DNA from: Candidatus Thiodiazotropha endolucinida
GTDB lineage: Bacteria > Pseudomonadota > Gammaproteobacteria > Chromatiales > Chromatiaceae
Direction: 5' to 3'
DNA: 64,000 bases
Assembly: GCF_001715975.1 (NCBI RefSeq)
Contig: NZ_MARB01000016.1
Span: 1-64,000 of the forward strand
Shown here: positions 26,677 to 35,169 of the stretch, piece by piece
How positions within the stretch are numbered: position 1 is the first letter of the stretch
Layout of the letters: every line of letters starts with the position of its first letter
Made by a program: the position numbers and the translations under genes
Notes under the pieces: generated by a model
Databases searched by the model: none
What the model saw: only the letters and a program-made list of their open reading frames with translations
Told to the model about the DNA's origin: nothing

Positions 26677-26969
26677 AAAAAATCGGGTCAGAGAATAATA
26701 TTCGCTAATATTAAACAAACTCTCCGATCCTATTTTCTCTTAATCTATAGCCTATCCCTGACCTCTTACACATTAAATACCCTATCTCATGTAAGACGAA
26801 TCGATTGAAAAAGTTCTTGAATAGCCTAATAGAGAATCTTTTTTTATGTCGACATCAGCGGATACACAGACGCACTTCAATGCGATGGCATATTTCATAT
26901 TCCGTGCCCGTGTTTCGATCGCCAACCCGCGAGACAAATTGTGTTGATGTGCACCAATTTGCACAGGGC
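26677..26969. other. Intergenic stretch without a gene
   Basis: AT-rich DNA with no supported frame. Near 26683-26700 the stretch atcgggtcagagaata recalls the ends seen next to REP-associated transposase remnants (gggtcagag), but no transposase is present. That resemblance is weak and from memory. Confidence 0.3.
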
Positions 26970-27239
26970 TTAGGCAACCTTTAGTTTTACATCACTGCCA
27001 ATCGCAGCCAGCATATTTACAAGCGCATCAAGGCTAAATTTCGACAGTTTTCCGCGGAACAAATCAGAAACACGCGGTTGAGTAATCCCAAGACGTTCAG
27101 CCGCTTCCTTCTGAGTCCACCCTTTAGCCTCAACTTTGCGTCTGATTTCATGAATCATGTCAGCGCGCAGACGCATATTCAGAGCTTCTGCCGGGGTATC
27201 GGCTATTGCATCAAATGCACTTTCATATTTCTTAGCCAT
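26970..27239 (-). CDS. HigA-type antitoxin, XRE-family regulator
   Basis: An 89-residue helix-turn-helix protein. The HTH is GWTQKEAAERLGITQPRVSDLFRGKL (about residues 40-65), typical of the XRE antitoxins paired with Gp49-like/HigB toxins. The rest is SKFSLDALVNMLAAIG and a beta tail. The first codons overlap the ancestral stop of the toxin gene upstream. Antitoxins of this family repress their own operon and bind the toxin. Its partner here is broken, so it may now act as an orphan regulator. Confidence 0.88.
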   Translation of the reverse strand: MAKKYESAFDAIADTPAEALNMRLRADMIHEIRRKVEAKGWTQKEAAERLGITQPRVSDLFRGKLSKFSLDALVNMLAAIGSDVKLKVA

Positions 27240-27443
27240 GATTATCTTTAAGCTTCTTTAATCGTTTTTTTGCGAGATCAATATCTGCTTTACGAGTCTT
27301 TTGCGTTTTTTCTGGAAAGCATGTAGTACGTGAATCGCATCTTCCAGTTTGGCGATATAAATTACTCGATAAGCACCTGTAGTATCTTTTACTCGAATCT
27401 CCTTAACGCCTTTGCCGATGGAAGCCATTGGCTTCCTTTCCAT
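27232..27443 (-). pseudogene. Decayed HigB/Gp49-like toxin, frameshifted and truncated
   Basis: The readable frame from 27443 gives KPMASIGKGVKEIRVKD and GAYRVIYIAKLEDAIHVLHAFQKK, the core of phage-derived Gp49-like (RelE/HigB superfamily) toxins. After FQKK, the given frame diverges and stops near 27258. Adding one base in the AAAAAA run at about 27306-27312 restores TQKTRKADIDLAKKRLKKLK and a TAA that overlaps the antitoxin ATG, as in intact operons. The first 40 or so residues of the family are also missing, so the toxin is most likely inactive. A promoter-like TATACT lies just upstream. Confidence 0.8.
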
Positions 27444-27564
27444 GATCGAAAGTATATCAGATTTTATATAATATACAAATTTTTATATATTTACCGTCCT
27501 ACCTGGAATGGTGTGTCTTTGGCTCTGAGTTTGGTAGTCTTTCCATTTCTCCCATTCCTTTTAC

Positions 27565-27582
27565 GGTGCGGCAAGCCGCACC
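27565..27582. repeat. REP-like palindrome
   Basis: ggtgcggc and gccgcacc form a perfect 8-bp stem with a two-base loop, followed by ctac. This is the form of common bacterial REP hairpins. It lies between the toxin remnant and the 3' end of the znuB-like gene. The rest of 27444-27582 has no gene. Confidence 0.6.
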
Positions 27583-28365
27583 CTACTGTGTCTGACTCAC
27601 ATTGTGATTTGAGGGCTTTTGTCGCATCAGCCAACTGCCGATGAGCGACACCATCGCCAGGGTGTAGACGATCATCGCCCCGGCCGGCATATCGAGTAGC
27701 GCGGCCATCACCAAACCCAAAGCGTAACCCGCTGCCGCGACAGCGTAACCGATCAGATCGGCGCCCGATTCCCGCTGCCGTACTGCCAGTGCGGGAAGAA
27801 TGAGTGTGGCGAAGACCAGAAAGACACCCACCAGTTGCACAGAGGCGGTGATCGCGACCGCAAACAACAGGTAGAAAAGCAGCAAGGAGCGATGTCGTAA
27901 GGGAGAGAACCAAACTACGAGTAATACACTATAGAGCAGCGCCACTGGAATGATCTGCTGGTAATTCACCCAGAGTATCTGGCCGACCAAAAGCTCCCTC
28001 AAGTGTTCCCCGCCATGGGGATTGGCCGCCAACAGCAGCACGCTGCCGCTGGAGGCGAGGATGAAGAGGCAGCCGATCAATGCCTCCTGAATCTCGGGCC
28101 AGCGACGCTCGGTCAGATTGAGCAGCAAGGCCGCACATACTGCAGCCCCGACGGCGACAAGCTGCACCTGCCACCCGCCGGGCTCCCAATGCAGCGTGTG
28201 GGCCGCCACGATGCCCATACCCGCTGTCTGCGCCACCGCCAGATCGAGAAAGATGATACCCCGTTTCAGCACCTGCCGCCCCAGGGGCACATGGGTGGAA
28301 GCCACCAGCAGGCCGGCCATGAAGGCCGGCCCCAGGATATCGATATCGAGCCCGTCCCAGCTCAT
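27583..28365 (-). CDS. Zinc/manganese ABC transporter permease (second ZnuB-like)
   Basis: A 260-residue ABC-3 family permease with about eight hydrophobic segments (MAGLLVASTHVPLGRQVL at the start, LVGVFLVFATLILPALAV near residue 190). ABC-3 permeases form the channel for Zn, Mn or Fe with ZnuC-type ATPases. The start at 28365 is chosen because its ATG overlaps the stop of the binding-protein gene (ATGA); the longer frame upstream is the shadow of that gene. There is no ATPase in this operon, so it probably uses the ZnuC encoded at 32434-33204. Confidence 0.9.
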   Translation of the reverse strand: MSWDGLDIDILGPAFMAGLLVASTHVPLGRQVLKRGIIFLDLAVAQTAGMGIVAAHTLHWEPGGWQVQLVAVGAAVCAALLLNLTERRWPEIQEALIGCLFILASSGSVLLLAANPHGGEHLRELLVGQILWVNYQQIIPVALLYSVLLVVWFSPLRHRSLLLFYLLFAVAITASVQLVGVFLVFATLILPALAVRQRESGADLIGYAVAAAGYALGLVMAALLDMPAGAMIVYTLAMVSLIGSWLMRQKPSNHNVSQTQ

Positions 28366-29270
28366 GGCACAAGCGCAAGCAGACGCTGCAAGGTCTCGTC
28401 GAACAGGGTGAACAGATCGACCACGTTCTCGGCGCCGCCCACGGTATAGGGGAGTTCGACAGCCGGTATGCCGGTGAGCTGCGATAAACGCCGGGCTGCC
28501 TTCGGGCTTTGGTAATGGGTGTGAATAATGGCGAGTGGCGGCTCGGCCAGCAGCGCTTTTTTCAGTTTCGCAAGATGGCCCGAAGATGCCGGTAAGCCGG
28601 GTTTCGGTTCCAGCGATCCGGCTCTGACGATACCCAGCCAGTCGAAGAGATATTCCCAATCCTGATGGTGGACCACCAGGCGTTTGCCCCGCAGAGGCTG
28701 TGCGCGTTCTTGCCACCGCATCGTCGCCTCATCCCAGCGCAGGATAAAACTCGCCAGCCGTTCACGATAGTGCGCGGCATTCGACGAATCGAGACTTGCC
28801 AGGCGCTCACCCAAGGCAGTCGCGATCGTCTTCAACCTACGCGGATCCAGGTGGACATGGGGATTGCCGGATGCATGGACATCGCCCATCGAACGGTCGA
28901 TCCTGTCGGGAATCCCCAGGCGCCCGATATGATCCGCCGCTGCGAAATAACCCGCCTGACCCGGCATGACCTTGCGATTACCGGCCTGGCGCTGCAGCAT
29001 CGGCAACCAACCGATCTCCAATTCCGCACCGCTGCAGACCAGCAGGTCGGCACGCCGTACCTTGGCGATCAAACTGGGCCTCGCTTCGATACGATGGGGA
29101 TCCTGATGGGCAGTGGTTGCGGAAACCACCGCCACCCGGTCGCCACCCAAAGCCCGGGTAAGGGACGCCCATTCCGGTTCACAGGCGAAAACGCTCAGGG
29201 CCGCCGCGGATGACTCCGCGATGCCCATGACCAATATCAATAGCAGAAAGCGACGATAGTAGTGCATCAT
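28362..29270 (-). CDS. Zinc ABC transporter substrate-binding protein (ZnuA-like, short-loop)
   Basis: A 302-residue cluster A-I binding protein. A signal peptide ends near residue 23 (AESSAAA). The metal-binding histidines are in AHQDPHRIEARPS, NPHVHLDPR and VVHHQDWEYL, and the late TIHTHYQSPKA-like segment reads IIHTHYQSPKAARRL. It lacks the long His-rich loop of typical ZnuA. An SD sequence (TAGGAG) precedes the ATG at 29270. It overlaps the permease gene and follows the outer-membrane protein gene in the same operon. Confidence 0.88.
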   Translation of the reverse strand: MMHYYRRFLLLILVMGIAESSAAALSVFACEPEWASLTRALGGDRVAVVSATTAHQDPHRIEARPSLIAKVRRADLLVCSGAELEIGWLPMLQRQAGNRKVMPGQAGYFAAADHIGRLGIPDRIDRSMGDVHASGNPHVHLDPRRLKTIATALGERLASLDSSNAAHYRERLASFILRWDEATMRWQERAQPLRGKRLVVHHQDWEYLFDWLGIVRAGSLEPKPGLPASSGHLAKLKKALLAEPPLAIIHTHYQSPKAARRLSQLTGIPAVELPYTVGGAENVVDLFTLFDETLQRLLALVP

Positions 29271-29280
29271 GTCAGGACTC

Positions 29281-30483
29281 CTAAAAACGGTGTGCCCCAT
29301 GGGGTCCGAGGCTCATCACGAACTGCAGCATCACGATGTCGTCGGAGTCCTCATAGGAGTCGTCCCTGGCGTACTGCAACCTGAGCCTGCTGAACTCGCT
29401 GTGGGAATAGTCGCCCATCAAGGTTATGCGTTCGGGTTTGTGGCCCTCATTGTCGAGTCCCGCTTCAGCCAGGACCTCCTCGTCAGATCCCTTGTTGTCC
29501 GATTCGAGCCGATCGTAACGCAAGCCCACGCGCCAACGGGGCATGAACTGGTAGATCCCCTGCAGATACCACCCTTCCTGTTCCCCATCGTAGGTGGTCG
29601 ATTCCGGTGATTCCGATCCATCGTCCATGATGACATCGCCATCCTCGTCACGGATGAAATACTCGCCTTGAAGTTTGAAATTGCGTTGACTGGCATTCCC
29701 CAAGGGGGCCCATTTCCAAACAAAATCGATGCCTGTGACATCGCTGTCTCCGCTGTAGGTGGGCACCTCTTCCGCTTCACCCTCATGGTGGTGGCCACCG
29801 GACGTCCGGTCTTCCACCTCGGCCCGCCAATGGGAGAGGCCTAGTTGCCAGGCATGACTCTCCCCGATGTCACCGCCAATCTTGGCGAAGAGGGTGCTGG
29901 CCCCCTTGCCATCATTGCTCGCACCGCCCGCGGGAAAGCGTTCACCACGCAGCAACTCACCACCGAGTTGCAGATAGATATCGGTCGGGGCCACCCAGCT
30001 GACTTGAATACCATCATCGATAAGTTGTTCACCAAACAGACCCCGGTAGATCAGCGGTGCGTCCACAAAATCCCAGGCATGCCCATGCTGCTGATTCAGA
30101 TAGCCGATCGAGGAAAAGAAGCGGCCGGCCTTGATATTCAGGCCGTTGCCCAAGGCCGATGTCTCGATGAATGCCTCCTCCAGTTCCACCTCTGTTTCAC
30201 CTTCATGATCGGCAATCGCAGCGGTTAATTTCCCGTAGAACAGATCATCCACATTGGCACTAATCGCAAGCTCGTTATGGCCAAGGTGGAATCCCTCTTC
30301 CCCGCGGCCAGCTTCACCACCCAGCATAAAACCGGGCAGTTCATAATCGGATTCATTATCGAAAGCACCGAAACGTCCATCCAGGATCAGGCTGATATCG
30401 GGATTGAATAAATTATCTTTCGCAATAGCGGTGGAAGCGATTGCCAGCGACAGCGCTGACGCGATTGAAATTCGTAAAGGCAT
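29281..30483 (-). CDS. Outer-membrane beta-barrel protein in zinc operon
   Basis: A 400-residue outer-membrane protein. A signal peptide ends around residue 22 (STAIA). The body has alternating beta strands with acidic and aromatic residues and the C-terminal aromatic expected of barrel proteins (ends GAHRF). A His-rich acidic loop (GGHHHEGEAEE) suggests metal binding. It resembles zinc-regulated porin-like proteins found next to znuA genes. Start at 30483 rather than 30528, because the signal peptide begins MPLRIS there with TTGGAGAA upstream. A structured leader precedes it. Confidence 0.75.
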   Translation of the reverse strand: MPLRISIASALSLAIASTAIAKDNLFNPDISLILDGRFGAFDNESDYELPGFMLGGEAGRGEEGFHLGHNELAISANVDDLFYGKLTAAIADHEGETEVELEEAFIETSALGNGLNIKAGRFFSSIGYLNQQHGHAWDFVDAPLIYRGLFGEQLIDDGIQVSWVAPTDIYLQLGGELLRGERFPAGGASNDGKGASTLFAKIGGDIGESHAWQLGLSHWRAEVEDRTSGGHHHEGEAEEVPTYSGDSDVTGIDFVWKWAPLGNASQRNFKLQGEYFIRDEDGDVIMDDGSESPESTTYDGEQEGWYLQGIYQFMPRWRVGLRYDRLESDNKGSDEEVLAEAGLDNEGHKPERITLMGDYSHSEFSRLRLQYARDDSYEDSDDIVMLQFVMSLGPHGAHRF

Positions 30484-30495
30484 GACGGTTCTCCA

Positions 30496-30528
30496 ACACA
30501 CACTGGTGTGTGCTGCTTGTGCACACAC
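30496..30528 (-). promoter_or_regulatory. Leader with mutually exclusive GT/AC pairings before the porin gene
   Basis: On the minus strand, GTGTGTGC (30521-30528), CACACACC (30505-30512) and GTGTGTGT (30496-30503) follow one another, with TTGGAGAA and the start codon immediately after. The middle AC block can pair with either GT block, one of which adjoins the ribosome binding site. A switch is possible but unproven. Confidence 0.35.
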
Positions 30529-30561
30529 ATAGAAAACATGAGTATATTTTGAGTTTCTTGA

Positions 30562-30876
30562 TCAAAAGTAGTGTGGTGGAGCCCTGCTTTGATAGGGATT
30601 TGCGTTCTGCCCTATAAGATCCGAGCCGGTCAGGTTTGGTGTAAGGATATAGCTGGGATTCTTGAGACTGGATCCCTCTGAACCGGTCGCCGCATGCTCC
30701 TGAGCATGCCCGACCAGGCAGAGCTCACAGACCTCATCATGATTCAGGTCGTGCTGATGGTATAAATGGTCCAACCACCCGGCTTGAGCTATCAGGAAAC
30801 CGAGCGCAAATATGCCTCGCAGAAGGCGAGTCAAATCACCCACGGATTTCCCATACCTGATCGTGATTATTGGCAT
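30562..30876 (-). CDS. Small exported His/Cys protein (DUF2946-like) in zinc operon
   Basis: A 104-residue protein with one N-terminal hydrophobic segment (LLRGIFALGFLIAQAGW, about residues 18-34) followed by a potential metal site, LYHQHDLNHDEVCELCLVGHAQEHA. The pattern of His and CxxC recalls DUF2946-type proteins encoded near metal genes. It is the first gene on the minus strand after the Zur box (about 43 bases away), so it is probably Zur-regulated. Its function is unknown. Confidence 0.65.
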   Translation of the reverse strand: MPIITIRYGKSVGDLTRLLRGIFALGFLIAQAGWLDHLYHQHDLNHDEVCELCLVGHAQEHAATGSEGSSLKNPSYILTPNLTGSDLIGQNANPYQSRAPPHYF

Positions 30877-30918
30877 TCATGGGTCGGCATAAGCGCCTAT
30901 CTTGATGTCTATTCATGT

Positions 30919-30933
30919 TGTTATAATATAACA
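30919..30933. promoter_or_regulatory. Zur box in divergent zinc promoter
   Basis: TGTTATAATATAACA is a perfect 15-base palindrome matching the gammaproteobacterial Zur core GTTATAnTATAAC. It lies between the divergent 30876 (minus) and 30988 (plus) starts. The zur gene itself is the second gene of the plus operon, so the circuit is autoregulated. Binding of zinc-loaded Zur here would repress both operons. Confidence 0.9.
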
Positions 30934-30987
30934 TAACATTATTGACAATTCCCCAGTGCATAAAAAGCAACCTGCTCTCGAAATGAT

Positions 30988-31941
30988 ATGACGCCTTTGA
31001 GACATTACTTTAGTCTAATTATGGTGCTCTGCAGCCTGTCGGGTAATGCCCATGGGGCACTGAACGTAGTGGTCAGTCTGAAACCGGTGCATTCACTGTT
31101 GGCAAGCTTGATGCAAGATGTGGCGGAGCCGCGGCTTCTGCTGGACGATAGTCAGTCACCACACGACGTGAGTCTCAAACCTTCCCAGGTCAGGATGCTC
31201 AACCAGGCGGATTTGATCGTCTGGGTCGGGCCCACACTTGAGCCTGCCCTCTCCCACCTTTTACAGCGGCAATCCTTCGAGGCGCCAATTCTCAGTTTGC
31301 TCGAAACCCCCGATCTTAATCTATTGCCGATTCGAAACCGGCACGAGTGGCGTTCTCATGGGCATCCTCACGATCACGGCGACAGTCACCCGGATCAAGC
31401 CGAGATTCCAGCCATGCTTGACAATCACATCTGGCTGTCACCGGATAATGCGGCAGCGATGGTTCGTCACCTGACCCAAAGGCTGATCGAACTGGATGAC
31501 ACCCATAGCGAAATTTTCCGGAAAAACAGCCGCAATCTGTTGAACCGGCTGCATACTTTCGACGACGAACTTAGCAGTCAACTGAAACCGATCGCAAACA
31601 CACCCTACATTGTTTTCCACGATGCCTATCAATATTTCGAAGCCCACTATGACATGCACACTGTAGGCACAGTGAACATTAGCCCGGAACAGTTGTCCGG
31701 TGCACGGCATGTTCACCGGTTGAGACAGACAATCAAAGAGAGAGGCGCCCGTTGCATCTTCACCGAACCGCAGTTCGAACCCAAGCTTGTACATACCCTG
31801 GTGGAGGATCTTGCGGTAAAGACAGGAGAGTTGGATCCACTGGGTAAGCAGTTGACTCCAGGACCCGATTGTTACTTCTCATTGATGCGGGGGCTTGCAG
31901 ACAACCTGCTCGACTGCCTGTCCGGGGAGATACCCAAATGA
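30988..31941 (+). CDS. znuA: Zinc ABC transporter substrate-binding protein ZnuA
   Basis: A 317-residue periplasmic zinc-binding protein with a signal peptide to about residue 23. Metal ligands appear in QSPHDVSLKPSQVRML, LDNHIWLSPDNAAAMV and YIVFHDAYQYFEAHY. The His-rich loop HGHPHDHGDSH (about residues 124-134) is typical of zinc ZnuA. It is the first gene of znuA-zur-znuC-znuB; its stop overlaps the zur start (ATGA). It is 54 bases downstream of the Zur box. Confidence 0.94.
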   Translation: MTPLRHYFSLIMVLCSLSGNAHGALNVVVSLKPVHSLLASLMQDVAEPRLLLDDSQSPHDVSLKPSQVRMLNQADLIVWVGPTLEPALSHLLQRQSFEAPILSLLETPDLNLLPIRNRHEWRSHGHPHDHGDSHPDQAEIPAMLDNHIWLSPDNAAAMVRHLTQRLIELDDTHSEIFRKNSRNLLNRLHTFDDELSSQLKPIANTPYIVFHDAYQYFEAHYDMHTVGTVNISPEQLSGARHVHRLRQTIKERGARCIFTEPQFEPKLVHTLVEDLAVKTGELDPLGKQLTPGPDCYFSLMRGLADNLLDCLSGEIPK

Positions 31942-32441
31942 GTTTACCCAAGCAGCATCAACAGTTCCCCACTGCCGATCACGATCACCAGCACTGTGTA
32001 GAGCGTGCCCTTGATGAGGCGAAAAACTATTGTCGCAAGAGAGGGGTGCGCTTGACCAAACTGCGCCACCGGGTCCTGGAGCTGATCTGGGCCAATCATC
32101 GTCCTGTGGGCGCCTACGATCTCCTGCAACAACTGACATTGGACGGACACAAGGCAGCGCCGCCCACGGTCTACCGCTCCCTCGATTTCCTCCTCGAGAA
32201 CGGACTCATCCATCGCATCAACTCGCTGAATGCCTTTGTCGGCTGCGACCATCCCGGGCTTGACCACAGCGCGCAGTTTTTTATCTGCCACAGATGCGGT
32301 CAGGCTGCCGAACTGGAAGATACCAAGATCGAATCCGCCATAGCCGATCATGCCAAAAGAATCGGTTTCAGCATCGAGCGAAGGAGCATTGAGATCACGG
32401 GGGTCTGTACACACTGCATGGGCGAGTGTCGCAATGCCTGA
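31938..32441 (+). CDS. zur: Zinc uptake regulator Zur (Fur family)
   Basis: A 167-residue Fur-family repressor. The winged helix has [21 protein letters not shown] and [19 protein letters not shown]. The dimerisation domain has the structural zinc cysteines ICHRCGQ and CTHCMGEC. The N-terminus is His-rich (DHDHQH). The start at 31938 overlaps the znuA stop. Encoded within the zinc import operon behind a Zur box, it is assigned Zur rather than Fur. Confidence 0.94.
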   Translation: MSLPKQHQQFPTADHDHQHCVERALDEAKNYCRKRGVRLTKLRHRVLELIWANHRPVGAYDLLQQLTLDGHKAAPPTVYRSLDFLLENGLIHRINSLNAFVGCDHPGLDHSAQFFICHRCGQAAELEDTKIESAIADHAKRIGFSIERRSIEITGVCTHCMGECRNA

Positions 32442-33204
32442 TGATGAACTTCCGCTGGTTGCCGCCAAAGAGATCTGTGTCAACCTGCAAGGCCGGCAAC
32501 TCCTTGAAAATGTCAGTCTCAAAGTGGACCCGGGTGAAATCGTCACCCTGATAGGGCCTAACGGAGCAGGTAAAACAACCCTGGTCCGGATCATACTCGG
32601 CCTGCTCAAGGCTGATTCGGGAGAGGTAACCATGCGCCCGGACCTGCGTATCGGGTATATGCCGCAGCAACTGGCCCTATCCGAGAATATGCCTTTGACT
32701 GTCAGACGCTTCTTATCCCTGGGGAGCGAGCGACGCGATATTGAAATCAAGGGTATTGTGAATGAACTGGCCATTGCACAGTTGATGCAGCAACCGATGC
32801 AGCGTCTCTCCGGCGGTGAACGCCAGCGGGTCCTGCTGGCCAGGTCACTGATGCGTCGTCCCGACCTGCTGGTCCTCGACGAACCGGTACAGGGGGTGGA
32901 CATCACCGGCCAGGCATCCCTGTACGCCTTGATCACGGAGATCCGTGATCGATTCGGCTGCGGCGTATTGATGATCTCCCATGACCTCCATCTGGTCATG
33001 GCCACCACGGACCAGGTACTCTGCCTCAATCAGCACGTCTGCTGCTCCGGTCATCCGGAGAGCGTCAGCCAGCACCCCGCCTATCTAGAGCTGTTCGGCT
33101 CGCCGGCCAGTGCCAAGCTGGCGGTCTATACCCATCACCACGACCACACCCACGATATCCATGGAGATGTCGAGGAGACCGGTGAGGAGCATACCCATGG
33201 ATGA
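32434..33204 (+). CDS. znuC: Zinc ABC transporter ATPase ZnuC
   Basis: A 256-residue ABC ATPase. Walker A is GPNGAGKTT (about residues 38-46), the signature is [13 protein letters not shown], and Walker B is [12 protein letters not shown]. The C-terminal tail is His-rich ([12 protein letters not shown], then EEHTHG), a likely zinc-binding feature seen in ZnuC. It overlaps the zur stop by eight bases and the znuB start by eight. It is the only ATPase gene in the two zinc operons. Confidence 0.95.
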   Translation: MPDDELPLVAAKEICVNLQGRQLLENVSLKVDPGEIVTLIGPNGAGKTTLVRIILGLLKADSGEVTMRPDLRIGYMPQQLALSENMPLTVRRFLSLGSERRDIEIKGIVNELAIAQLMQQPMQRLSGGERQRVLLARSLMRRPDLLVLDEPVQGVDITGQASLYALITEIRDRFGCGVLMISHDLHLVMATTDQVLCLNQHVCCSGHPESVSQHPAYLELFGSPASAKLAVYTHHHDHTHDIHGDVEETGEEHTHG

Positions 33205-33982
33205 TTTCCTGATTCGCGCGCTGATCGCCGGTCTGGGTGTCGCCCTGGTGACAGGGCCGTTGGGTGTATTCGTGGTCTGGCGGCGCATGGCCTATTTTGG
33301 GGACACCCTGGCCCACTCCGCGTTGCTGGGTGTTGCCCTTGGCTTTCTGTTGGGCATCAGCCTCAACCTCTCCGTTATCTTACTGGGGATTTTTCTGGCG
33401 CTGCTGCTGGTGGGCATGAGCGGCAATCGTCAACTGTCCCAGGATACGCAACTCGGCATCCTGGCTCATAGCGCACTCTCCCTGGGCCTGGTGGTGATGG
33501 CCTTTCAAACCTCGGTCAGGATTGATCTGATGGGGTATCTGTTCGGCGATATTCTGGCGGTAACGGCTGATGATCTGCTCTGGGTGTGGGGTGGCGGCCT
33601 ACTTGTACTGCTGGTCTTGATCATGATCTGGCGTCCCCTGCTCTCCCTGACGGTGCACGAAGAGCTGGCCCAGGTGGAGGGCGTGCCCGTGGAACGAATG
33701 CGATTGATCTTCATGCTGCTGATCGCTCTAGTGATCGCGGTCTCCATGAAAATCGTCGGAGTGCTGCTGATCACCTCCATGATGATCATCCCGGCGGCGG
33801 CGGCCAGGCGTTTCAGCCGCACGCCTGAGCAGATGGCTTTAGTGGCAGCGGCGGTCGGCGCAGTCGCCGTGGTCCTGGGATTGGCCGTCTCCTGGCAATG
33901 GGATACGCCGGCCGGACCTTCGGTCGTAGTGGCTGCTGCATTGCTTTTCGGCGTGACCCAACTCAGCAGAAAACCAGTCTAA
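33197..33982 (+). CDS. znuB: Zinc ABC transporter permease ZnuB
   Basis: A 261-residue ABC-3 permease with about eight membrane segments. It begins [23 protein letters not shown] and has [24 protein letters not shown] and [21 protein letters not shown], conserved in ZnuB. Start at 33197 inside the end of znuC. It ends in a four-base overlap with the converging hypothetical gene. Confidence 0.95.
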   Translation: MDDFLIRALIAGLGVALVTGPLGVFVVWRRMAYFGDTLAHSALLGVALGFLLGISLNLSVILLGIFLALLLVGMSGNRQLSQDTQLGILAHSALSLGLVVMAFQTSVRIDLMGYLFGDILAVTADDLLWVWGGGLLVLLVLIMIWRPLLSLTVHEELAQVEGVPVERMRLIFMLLIALVIAVSMKIVGVLLITSMMIIPAAAARRFSRTPEQMALVAAAVGAVAVVLGLAVSWQWDTPAGPSVVVAAALLFGVTQLSRKPV

Positions 33983-35145
33983 TCCGCCGGCCAGTACTCT
34001 GTTCCGATACCATCGCCTAAATCAGCCTCTATCAGGCGTCGCCTTACCTCGAGCAACTTCTCCAGCAGTGCCTGTTCGGCAGCCTCATAAGCTTCGGCAT
34101 CAGGCACCCGCTTCACCACCACCCCTAGCAGCTCCGTAATCGCGTTGCCGATCGAGTTCTGACTGATGGTGACGATCAGCTTGCCGCTCTCATTTCGATA
34201 GATCAGCTGCTTGAATGCCGGTTGCCAACGGATGGAATTAGCGTACTTGGCGTCGACGATGCATTGATCCCTGACCCGCTTCGCCGTGGCGAGAAAATCG
34301 TTATTGAACAGCAGGACGCTCTCAACCTGCTTCGGATAGTAGATATCCTTAGGCATGGGTGCGTTGCGGGTGGAAACCTGACTGAAAAATGTCCGATAGA
34401 AATCGATGAAACCCTCGAGAACGGCATCGTACTCTTGCCAGAAACGGATGTCTTTCAGGGCATCCACTCCGCCCCTTATCTCCCAGCAGGGCAGCCCCTG
34501 AGGATAGCCGGTCAGCTTGATATTAGAATCCTCCGAACTGATGGGCTTCAGCACCCTGAGATCAAGGGCCCGGTTGAAAAACTCCCGATAGACATCACGC
34601 ATATAGGACTGGAAGAGGCTGTGCTGCCCACCGTCGGTCAGGTTGGGGTTGGCAGAATCGGCTAACGCCGCATCACGCAGCTGCTGCATGGGGAATACAA
34701 TGAAATGGTTATGCAGCATGCGGATGCTCGGCACACCCGGCGAAGTCAGAGGCCAGGTGGCATCCAGGCTGGCCTCACCGGCCAACAGCAAATGTTCCGT
34801 GGGATCGGGATAGGTCTCCAGCATGTAGCCGATGATGATCTGATTCATGCGATTCCAAACATGCCGCACGTTATCCGGCACCTGTGTCCGCCGCACCGGC
34901 CTGCCGAGGGGATCGAGTATCACCTGGGAGGTGTTGTAGATGATGGAGGTATCGAACTCGTTGCTGTGACCCAGGGCCTTGCGATAGAGGAGAAGATTCT
35001 CCGGATTCATCAACAGGCCGTTATTGTGCACCAGGTCATTCAGATTTTCCGTACTGTTGAAAAACTCGTTGGGTTTCATCCCCTCCGGCACATCCAGCGG
35101 TATGGAGCGAAAGGGGTTGATGATTTCGCGGGGTCCGTACTCCAT
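33979..35145 (-). CDS. Hypothetical protein
   Basis: A 388-residue soluble protein with no signal peptide or membrane segment, which I do not recognise. Visible segments include TQVPDNVRHVWNRMNQIIIG and RMLHNHFIVFPMQQL. The start is ATG 35145 with GGAGG about ten bases upstream; a TTG three bases earlier is possible. It is divergent from the gluconokinase-like fusion gene by only about 24 bases and converges with znuB, overlapping by four bases. Confidence 0.75.
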   Translation of the reverse strand: MEYGPREIINPFRSIPLDVPEGMKPNEFFNSTENLNDLVHNNGLLMNPENLLLYRKALGHSNEFDTSIIYNTSQVILDPLGRPVRRTQVPDNVRHVWNRMNQIIIGYMLETYPDPTEHLLLAGEASLDATWPLTSPGVPSIRMLHNHFIVFPMQQLRDAALADSANPNLTDGGQHSLFQSYMRDVYREFFNRALDLRVLKPISSEDSNIKLTGYPQGLPCWEIRGGVDALKDIRFWQEYDAVLEGFIDFYRTFFSQVSTRNAPMPKDIYYPKQVESVLLFNNDFLATAKRVRDQCIVDAKYANSIRWQPAFKQLIYRNESGKLIVTISQNSIGNAITELLGVVVKRVPDAEAYEAAEQALLEKLLEVRRRLIEADLGDGIGTEYWPAD

Positions 35146-35169
35146 CAATTAAAGCCTCCAATTGATTTG

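Noticed and set aside
28366-28716. N-terminal extension of the ZnuB-like permease
   Set aside because: It is the out-of-frame shadow of the binding-protein gene; the permease start overlaps that gene's stop (ATGA).
34705-35169. N-terminal extension of the gluconokinase/lactonase fusion
   Set aside because: It is antisense to the hypothetical gene 33979-35145 and does not resemble a kinase N-terminus.
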